Of a stretch of DNA of 21,975 bases, positions 16,222-21,975 are shown one piece after another. The position numbers and the translations under genes are program-made. The DNA is from Bacteroides sp. CAG:530. GTDB taxonomy: Bacteria; Bacteroidota; Bacteroidia; Bacteroidales; Bacteroidaceae. A model generated the notes under the pieces. It searched no databases. It had not been told where the DNA came from and was given only the letters and a program-made list of their open reading frames with translations. Location: assembly GCA_000434735.1 (NCBI GenBank), contig FR881266.1:1-21975 (forward strand), written 5' to 3'. Every line of letters starts with the position of its first letter. Positions within the stretch are counted from its first letter, which is position 1.

Positions 16222-17910
16222 TTACTTCAGTTCAACGATTTCCTTACGAGCCACTTCAAGAGCTTCGTTTATATTGCTACAGATATTTTCCTTACCCAGC
16301 AATTTATAGAATCCTGAACGCTCTAACACGGCATGAACGCGCGGATTTACACCCGAAAGGATAATATGTATGTTCTCCTTCTGCGACATCTCGCACAGAG
16401 TAACGAGGTTATGAATACCGGTAGAATCTATAAACGGTACTCTACGCATACGGATGATACGAATCTTTGGACGATCGCCTATGCTTGCCATGACTTCTTC
16501 AAACTTAGTAGCGATACCGAAAAAGTAAGGACCGTTGATTTCGTACACCTCTACACCTTCAGGAATAATAAGATGCTCTTCGTGAACTACCAAGTCTGAT
16601 TCGTTTTCTGGAGCGATTTCATCTGTAATAACAGAAATCTGAGTAGTCTCCATTACACGTTTCATAAACAATACGCAGGCAATAACCAAACCTACCTCGA
16701 TAGCTACAGTAAGGTCGAAGATTACTGTCAGGAAGAAAGTGATAAGCAACACTGTAACATCCGACTTAGGGTTCTTCAATAGGCCCTTGAACACACGCCA
16801 TCCGCTCATGTTATACGATACGACAACCAAAACTCCAGCCAAGCACGCCATAGGGATGTATTGTGCCAACGGCATAAGGAAAAGCAGGATAAGCAGCAAT
16901 ACTACCGCATGAACGATACCTGCTATCGGAGTACGTCCGCCGTTGTTGATGTTGGTCATGGTACGCGCAATAGCTCCTGTGGCCGGTATACCACCGAAAA
17001 TAGGAGATGCGATATTAGCGATACCCTGAGCAATAAGCTCGGTATTAGAGTCGTGACGGTCGCCTATCACACCATCGGCAACGGCTGCCGAAAGCAACGA
17101 TTCGATAGCTCCCAACACGGCAATTGTAATAGCTACAGGGAAAAGGTTCTTAATAGCCTCCCAGTTGAGCGACGGAACAGCAGCCTCGGGCAACTCGGCC
17201 TTGATGCTGAAACGGTCGCCGATAGTATCGATACAATCGATGCCAGAATACATCTTCATGCAATATACCGCAGCGGTAACCAACACGATAGCTACCAACG
17301 AGCCTGGTATCTTTTTAGAGAACTTAGGAGTAATGGCAATGATGAACACGCTGACTACGCTAACCAAGAAGTTCCACCAGTTAACCGTATCGAAATGCTT
17401 GAAATAAACCATCCACTTACCGATAAAGTCGCCCGGCACCTTGTCGCCACCAAACTGCAATCCGAACACATCGGCTATCTGGGTAGTGAAAATAGTGACA
17501 GCGATACCGCTGGTAAAACCGATAATGATAGGATAAGGAATAAACTTAATGACCGTACCCAACTTAAACACCCCGAGCAAAACAAGCAGCACGCCAGCCA
17601 TCATGGTAGCCACCATCAATCCCTCGATGCCATACTGCTGAATGATTCCGTAGATAATTACGATAAACGCACCTGTAGGCCCACCAATCTGCACCTTGCT
17701 ACCACCAAAGAAAGAGATGATAAAACCTGCTACGATAGCTGTGATAATACCCTTTTCCGGACTAACTCCAGAAGCGATACCGAAAGCGATGGCAAGAGGA
17801 AGTGCCACGATGCCGACAATTACACCGGCCATCAGGTCGGTAGTGAAATCTGTTTTCGAATAGTTCTTCAATGTAGAAAACAGTTTCGGCTTAAAATCGA
17901 ATTTCTGCAT
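16222..17910 (-). CDS. SulP-family inorganic anion transporter with C-terminal STAS domain
   Basis: This inner-membrane SLC26/SulP carrier of about 562 residues is likely for sulfate or bicarbonate; the ion cannot be decided from sequence. Near the N-terminus are TTDLMAGVIVGIVALPLAIA and FGIASGVSPEKG, then the signature FFGGSKVQIGGPTGAFIV. About a dozen hydrophobic helices follow. A second conserved block is PIFGGIPATGAIARTMTNIN. The C-terminal STAS domain (about 440-555) contains PFIDSTGIHNLV, with the phosphorylatable-type Ser of the DSTG motif. The start chosen is ATG at 17910 (MQKFDFKPK). An in-frame ATG at 17991 would add 27 residues lying across the predicted -7 box and is rejected. No carbonic anhydrase or sulfate-assimilation gene is nearby, so there is no contextual clue to the substrate. 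Confidence 0.94.
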   Translation of the reverse strand: MQKFDFKPKLFSTLKNYSKTDFTTDLMAGVIVGIVALPLAIAFGIASGVSPEKGIITAIVAGFIISFFGGSKVQIGGPTGAFIVIIYGIIQQYGIEGLMVATMMAGVLLVLLGVFKLGTVIKFIPYPIIIGFTSGIAVTIFTTQIADVFGLQFGGDKVPGDFIGKWMVYFKHFDTVNWWNFLVSVVSVFIIAITPKFSKKIPGSLVAIVLVTAAVYCMKMYSGIDCIDTIGDRFSIKAELPEAAVPSLNWEAIKNLFPVAITIAVLGAIESLLSAAVADGVIGDRHDSNTELIAQGIANIASPIFGGIPATGAIARTMTNINNGGRTPIAGIVHAVVLLLILLFLMPLAQYIPMACLAGVLVVVSYNMSGWRVFKGLLKNPKSDVTVLLITFFLTVIFDLTVAIEVGLVIACVLFMKRVMETTQISVITDEIAPENESDLVVHEEHLIIPEGVEVYEINGPYFFGIATKFEEVMASIGDRPKIRIIRMRRVPFIDSTGIHNLVTLCEMSQKENIHIILSGVNPRVHAVLERSGFYKLLGKENICSNINEALEVARKEIVELK

Positions 17911-17945
17911 TTTTTGTATTTTATTGTAAATTTCTGAAAGAGCTG

Positions 17946-17953
17946 CAAAATTA
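17946..17953 (-). promoter_or_regulatory. Putative -7 box of sulP
   Basis: On the minus strand TAATTTTG matches TAnnTTTG, 35 bp upstream of the chosen sulP start at 17910. An A+T-rich stretch precedes it, but there is no clear TTTG at -33. It supports the shorter SulP start. Confidence 0.5.
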
Positions 17954-18727
17954 TATAAAATCAGGCACTTATTTAAAGAAAGCCGCAACATATTGCTAAA
18001 AAGCCTTATCGTTCATGCTTATGCAATACATATTTCATTCTCCACACCAAGAATGAAAAGATTCTGTATAAAGTAACATTTTATGCCCTTCTCACTAAAT
18101 TAAAACTATAATAGCCTACAGAGTAGCGTTTATAACGCCCATTTAGAATACATTTTATACTTATGTAATACACTTTTACTAAATCAGGCAAAACGCATTC
18201 TGCTTTCAAAATAACTTTTACATGTTTAATATTTTAAAGAATCGGCCTCAAAAGGCATTCTGAATGGGGTTTAAAAAACAATGCGAAAGAATAAAAAAAG
18301 AATGTGAGTCGCAAAAAAAAGATTTCGATGAGTCAAGTGAAGCATTGCGATGAGTTGATTGAATCATCTCAATGTTTTTTCCGCACATTAAAGAATAAAT
18401 TCTCTGTGGCTAATTTTTACTATTAACCATATCTCAGCATCACTCATACAGTAGGCTTATTACGTCGCTTACTCTTCTTATCTTCAATCATATATTTTTT
18501 CTACCGCAACGAAATTTCCTTGCAAAAATCATCAACAATACGATAAATCTCTGTAACTTTAGCCTCTCGGAACGATAGTGATAATCGTTTAAATATTATA
18601 ATTTAACACTGTATATTTAATACTTTTATCGCTATTCCTCTAATAATCAAACAATTGATATTTATTTCAAGTTCACGTTAATTGAGGGTTGAAAAACTTT
18701 AGTCTATGATAAAATAGCTATTCAAAA
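17954..18727. other. A+T-rich non-coding region between divergent sulP and sigma genes
   Basis: No convincing gene was found on either strand. Visible structure: a perfect 9-bp stem TTTCATTCT (18033-18041) / AGAATGAAA (18050-18058); a short palindrome CATTC-T-GAATG (18256-18266); and two imperfect direct copies of about 21 bp starting with CGATGAGT at 18326 and 18348 (period 22, 16 of 21 identical). A TAACTTTA at 18554-18561 resembles a -7 box but would leave a leader of more than 150 nt before the sigma gene. The region must contain the control signals of the sigma gene; which element does this is not evident. Confidence 0.5.
18326..18368. repeat. Imperfect tandem direct repeat (2 x 21 bp, period 22)
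   Basis: The two copies are CGATGAGTCAAGTGAAGCAT and CGATGAGTTGATTGAATCAT, each plus one base; the first eight bases and the GAA.CAT core are identical. Tandem half-sites one to two helical turns apart are typical of regulator binding, but the site lies about 360 bp upstream of the sigma gene. The second copy also holds the palindrome TGATTGAATCA. Confidence 0.35.
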
Positions 18728-19294
18728 ATGGAAAAGCAATCGAGTACTGAAACACGCACGTTCACATCCGTCTATATGACCTACTTTCCGAAGTTGGTTC
18801 GTTTTGCGCATGAATATGTCATGTCTTACGAAGATGCAGAAAACATCGTTCAGGATGTTTTTCTACATTTGTGGGAGCAACGTGAAGTTCTCGATGAACT
18901 AATCAATCTCAATGCTTGGCTGTTTACAATGACTAAGAATAAGTGTATTGATTATTATCGGCATAAATCAATGGTTGACAGTCGTGTAGAGTCATTAGAC
19001 CGTATAGAGAATATAGAACTGAAGATAAAGATAGAGGCTTTGATGCAGTTTGATGAAGCGGTTTTCGATCATGAAATAGAGCACCTGCTACGTGAAGCAA
19101 TCAACCACTTGCCAGAAAAGTGTCGTCAGGTTTTTATTCTCAGCCGAATGAACGGTTTACGGCATGACGAAATAGCCGAACGGTTGAATATATCCGTACG
19201 TACAGTCCAGAACCATATCGTTTCCGCTTTGTCAAAGTTCAGGGTTGAACTGAAAGAATATCTTCCTCTCATCCTTTTTCTTACATTTTTTTGA
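18728..19294 (+). CDS. ECF RNA polymerase sigma-70 factor (Bacteroidetes FecI-like)
   Basis: This 188-residue alternative sigma factor is normally held by the FecR encoded immediately downstream. Region 2 spans about 12-80, with YFPKLVRFAHEYVMSYEDAE, NIVQDVFLHLWEQ and NLNAWLFTMTKNKCIDYYRH. Region 4 spans about 128-180, with INHLPEKCRQVFILSRMNGL and HDEIAERLNISVRTVQNHIV. The hydrophobic end LKEYLPLILFLTFF is characteristic of this family in Bacteroides. The protein is complete and has no obvious defects. It is the only sigma gene in the window, although two FecR genes are present. The putative target promoter is its own susC downstream, which is truncated here. Confidence 0.95.
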   Translation: MEKQSSTETRTFTSVYMTYFPKLVRFAHEYVMSYEDAENIVQDVFLHLWEQREVLDELINLNAWLFTMTKNKCIDYYRHKSMVDSRVESLDRIENIELKIKIEALMQFDEAVFDHEIEHLLREAINHLPEKCRQVFILSRMNGLRHDEIAERLNISVRTVQNHIVSALSKFRVELKEYLPLILFLTFF

Positions 19295-19364
19295 TTTTTT
19301 TTCGTATGGACTAGTAGTTGGCAGTTGTTCGTCCGTCATATTATTGTAAATGACTTGAAATCGT

Positions 19365-20558
19365 ATGGACGAACAATTAAAGAAATATTTTTCTGGAGAA
19401 CTATCTACCGAAGAGAAACGGATTCTTTTCAACCGGATTCAGTCTGAACCGGATTTGAAAAGAGACTTTGTACGTTTACAAAACGCCGAAGCAATTTCCC
19501 ATCTTGCAGAACAGGATGGTGATAATGAATGGGCCTCCGCAAAACTGAATGAGTGGCAAGAAAGGCTTCGGAAGAAGAATGCCAAGCGCAGAAACTTCCG
19601 TATCAGACTGTTTGGCTCGGTTGCTGCTGTCCTGCTGTTGCTTGTTCTACCATTTTCCTGGTATTATGGGCAGTGGCAGAATGACGAGGATAAAAACAGT
19701 CTGGCTCTTTATGCCCAGCAGTTTGTTCCTCAAGATGCCCAACAGATTAAGGTATTCTTGTCACCGACGGAAGAGGTATCGGTTAATGCAAATAAAGCTT
19801 CCGTATCTTATTCATCCCATGGTAGCGTATCCATCAATAACCAAAATTACGGTAATGCCGTTTCCGATACGGCAGGGTTGCACATGGCTCAGACGTTAAA
19901 GGAAAAAGAAGAGCCTGCATACAATCAGATTGTTGTGCCAAAAGGAAAATTTACGAACCTTCGTCTTTCAGATGGAACTCTTATATATATAAATTCCGCC
20001 TCACGTGTAGTTTATCCGAAAGTATTTCATGGAAACCGTCGTCAGATATATATAGAAGGTGAGGCCTATCTGGAAGTAGCGAAAGACAAGCACAAACCTT
20101 TTATTGTACAAACTTCTACTTTTGAAGTAGAAGTATTGGGCACCTCTTTCAATGTCAATGCTTATAAAGAAGATACGCATTCCGAGGTTGTTCTGTTAGA
20201 AGGTTCTGTACGATTATCTGACGGTGTTCATCCTGCTACCATGTTGAAGCCCGATCAGATGGCTGTAGTCAATGCACATGGAGTGGAGAGAGTACGCCAA
20301 GTAAATGCGTCCGACTATGTTTCCTGGAAAGATGGCTTGTTGCCGTTACATTCAGAGGAACTGTCTTCAGTATGCAAACGTCTGGAGCGTTTTTATGGAT
20401 GTCGAATTTCCATTTCTCCCAGTGCCGGCTGTTATAGGATGCGTGGTAAAATAGATTTATATCAGCCACTCGATGAATTGCTCCGATTGATTTCCATTAC
20501 GGCTCCCGTACAATGGCATAAAAACAATGACGGAATTTATTTTATAGAAAACAAGTGA
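19365..20558 (+). CDS. FecR-family anti-sigma factor (locus 2)
   Basis: This is the membrane anti-sigma partner of the ECF sigma factor whose gene ends 70 bp upstream. The cytoplasmic N-terminal domain (about 1-78, YFSGELSTEEKRILFNRI) binds sigma. One membrane helix lies at about 82-101 (FGSVAAVLLLLVLPFSWYYG). The FecR domain spans about 188-285 (VPKGKFTNLRLSDGTLIYIN, IEGEAYLEVAKDKHKPF, VEVLGTSFNVNAY). A C-terminal DUF4974-like module (about 325-395) includes LSSVCKRLERFYGCRISIS and should meet the STN domain of the transducer. At 397 residues it is complete. It shares layout but only moderate similarity with the FecR at 431. Its own transducer downstream keeps the STN domain but lacks the barrel, so signal input is probably lost. 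Confidence 0.94.
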   Translation: MDEQLKKYFSGELSTEEKRILFNRIQSEPDLKRDFVRLQNAEAISHLAEQDGDNEWASAKLNEWQERLRKKNAKRRNFRIRLFGSVAAVLLLLVLPFSWYYGQWQNDEDKNSLALYAQQFVPQDAQQIKVFLSPTEEVSVNANKASVSYSSHGSVSINNQNYGNAVSDTAGLHMAQTLKEKEEPAYNQIVVPKGKFTNLRLSDGTLIYINSASRVVYPKVFHGNRRQIYIEGEAYLEVAKDKHKPFIVQTSTFEVEVLGTSFNVNAYKEDTHSEVVLLEGSVRLSDGVHPATMLKPDQMAVVNAHGVERVRQVNASDYVSWKDGLLPLHSEELSSVCKRLERFYGCRISISPSAGCYRMRGKIDLYQPLDELLRLISITAPVQWHKNNDGIYFIENK

Positions 20559-20576
20559 CTCTATTAATATGAATAA

Positions 20577-20668
20577 TTAACCTTTAAAATGTAATGCTTA
20601 TGAGGAAGGATACACCTGAAAAACAATAAATTAACAAAAAGACGGGATAGTATTGGCGTACTATCCCG
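20577..20668 (+). promoter_or_regulatory. Leader element between fecR and susC (locus 2): motif, mini-ORF, hairpin
   Basis: TTAACCTTTAAAA (20577-20589) is followed by a possible nine-codon frame starting ATG AGG AAG GAT ACA CCT (20600-20629). A perfect 10-bp hairpin then pairs CGGGATAGTA (20643-20652) with TACTATCCCG (20659-20668) around a 6-nt loop. The 13-base motif is identical to that in locus 1, and the order and spacing are near-identical, while the stem sequence differs. The transducer ATG is 53 bp beyond the stem. Confidence 0.5.
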
Positions 20669-20721
20669 CATAGAAATAAAACCACTTATATGGTTCATAA
20701 ATAAATCAACGTTACAAAAAT

Positions 20722-21912
20722 ATGAAAATTAATACTATAATAAACGCATGCCAAGATAAAAGGACGAAAACATTTTTCTTTATTTGCATCTTTTTATCTT
20801 TCTTGTTAAAAATAGATGTTGTTCAGGCATCAACGGTTTACTGCCAGGCCAAAAGCTTCACTTTCAAGATGGAGCAAAAAACTGTACAAGAAGTAATTGA
20901 TTATCTTGAGAGTAAGAGCGAGTTTGTTTTTTTATTTTATGAAGGCATAATGGGTACCCAGCAGAAAGTATCCCTATCCGTAAAAGATGGAAATATATAC
21001 GAAGTAATGGACAGACTGCTGGAAAATACATCCATCAGTTATGAAATTAAGGACAGACAGATTGTTTTGAAGCCGAAAGAGAAGTCTACAGTATCGGCTT
21101 CTGCACAAGGTACAAGCCAACAACGGAAAAAAGTAACCGGTACAGTTCTAAACGAACAAGGTGAATCTCTTCCGGGTGTTGCCATTCAGGTGGTTGGTAC
21201 TCCGCGAGGAGTAACAACGGATATAGATGGTACTTTCTCCATTGAAGTTACTTCTGCCGACAAGCTATTATTTTCCTTCTTAGGTATGCAAGACGAAACC
21301 GTAGATGTGAAAAATCAAACTCAGATTGTTGTGAAGATGAAGTCACAGGCCGACTTGCTGGATGAAGTGACCGTTGTTGCTTTTGCCAAGCAGAAAAAAG
21401 AAAGTGTCATCGGTTCTATCAGTACAGTGAAACCTAGTGAATTGAAAGTGCCAAGCAGTAACTTGACAACAGCTTTAGCAGGTCGTGTGGCAGGACTGAT
21501 TTCTTATCAGCGAAGTGGAGAACCTGGTAAGGATAATGCTGATTTCTTTATCCGTGGTGTTACAACATTCGGCTATAAAGCTGACCCATTGATTTTAATT
21601 GATGGAGTTGAAGTAACTAGTTCGGAATTAGCCCGTCTTCAACCGGATGATATTGCAAGTTTTTCTATTATGAAAGATGCAACTTCTTCAGCCCTTTATG
21701 GTGCAAGAGGTGCTAACGGTGTTATTCTTGTAACTACCAAGGAAGGAAAAGAAGGTAAATTGAACGTGTCAGTACGCTTTGAAGAATCATTTTCTACTCC
21801 CACTCGGTCTATTGATATTGCCGATCCTATTACCTATATGTTGAAGCATAATGAGGCGGTGACAACCCGTAATCCATTAGCTGCCCAACCTTATTCTTCG
21901 GAAAAAGAATGA
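20722..21912 (+). pseudogene. Truncated SusC-family TonB-dependent transducer (locus 2), interrupted at the right edge
   Basis: The 396 visible residues carry a signal peptide (about 17-36, FFFICIFLSFLLK..VVQA) and an STN domain (about 44-118, ending YEIKDRQIVLKP). A CarboxypepD_reg-like domain follows at about 136-207 (VTGTVLNEQGESLPGVAIQV), then a TonB box at about 214-221 (DEVTVVAF) and a plug at about 230-342 (FIRGVTTFG, LILIDGVEVTS, SFSIMKDATSSALYGARGAN). Reading stops at TGA 21910-21912 just after PYSSEKE, where the first barrel strands should continue; family members run to about 1000-1150 residues. The A of the TGA is the first base of ACTAAAAAAGC, the putative IS end, so the stop is apparently created by an insertion. 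The rest of the gene would lie past the window. As it stands, no transport barrel can be made. Confidence 0.88.
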
Positions 21913-21975
21913 CTAAAAAAGCAAAAAATAGCAGATTTGGGCTTTTGTTTTGAGTTTCAAGTGGTTGTGGCAGTT
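21912..21975. mobile_element. Putative end of a second IS, continuing past the right edge
   Basis: The coding pattern of susC ceases abruptly at 21911. The sequence that follows begins ACTAAAAAAGC (21912-21922), the exact reverse complement of 282-292 beside the left transposase. The next bases (AAAAAATAGCAGATTTGGGC...) do not resemble susC in any frame. With only 64 bases visible the element's family and orientation cannot be named. Confidence 0.5.

Noticed and set aside
16861..17937. A 358-codon open frame on the plus strand opposite sulP
   Set aside because: It is fully antisense to a well-supported SulP gene, very rich in Arg/His/Asn/Asp/Ser, has no recognisable domain, and is explained by sulP codon use.
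18033..18368. CRISPR-like array
   Set aside because: Only two imperfect repeats with a 22-bp period, no spacers of constant length, and no cas genes.
18554..18561. TAACTTTA as the sigma gene's promoter
   Set aside because: It deviates from TAnnTTTG, has no -33 element at the right distance, and would leave a leader of more than 150 nt.

Overview
The window looks like chromosome of a gut-type Bacteroidales bacterium (Bacteroides, Phocaeicola or Parabacteroides). This rests on SusC/SusD pairs, hybrid sigma / FecR / STN-TonB signalling genes, BACON-type lipoproteins, TAnnTTTG promoter boxes and the near absence of Shine-Dalgarno sites. No rRNA, tRNA or CRISPR was seen.

Layout. (1) 1-292: the 3' end of an insertion-sequence transposase and its terminal inverted repeat. 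(2) 293-10663: a carbohydrate-uptake locus. It holds an anti-sigma FecR without an adjacent sigma gene, a SusC-type TonB-dependent transducer split by a frameshift at an A9 run, a SusD lipoprotein, a phosphodiester glycosidase (NAGPA-like) lipoprotein and a BACON/beta-helix lipoprotein. A strong hairpin follows, then the decayed remains of a second phosphodiester glycosidase. (3) 10791-15946: a TolC / HlyD-EmrA / DHA2-MFS tripartite efflux operon followed by an AraC-family regulator, visibly less A+T-rich than its flanks. (4) 15947-17953: a hairpin and leader-like element with a possible 38-codon frame, a terminator, and a SulP-STAS anion transporter on the minus strand. (5) 17954-18727: A+T-rich non-coding DNA with small repeats. 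(6) 18728-21911: a second signalling set of ECF sigma, FecR and a SusC transducer. The SusC stops after the plug, where an 11-bp sequence begins that is the exact reverse complement of the left IS end.

How the genes work together. In locus 1, SusC/SusD would import a glycan that the phosphodiester glycosidase and BACON/beta-helix lipoproteins process or bind at the surface. The STN domain would signal occupancy to FecR and then to a sigma factor. The only glycan-active enzyme encoded is the phosphodiester glycosidase, so a ligand with sugar-1-phosphodiester linkages is the most direct guess; this is inference. Locus 1 has lost or lacks its sigma gene, and locus 2 has an intact sigma/anti-sigma pair but a truncated transducer. 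Both defects lie at putative IS boundaries. The efflux operon, its regulator and the SulP transporter seem unrelated to glycan uptake.

Most interesting points: the A9 frameshift exactly at the signalling/transport domain junction, a shared leader (TTAACCTTTAAAA, mini-ORF, 10-bp hairpin) before both susC genes, a related element after araC, the phosphodiester-glycosidase uptake locus with a degraded paralogue, and the matching IS ends bounding the whole segment.
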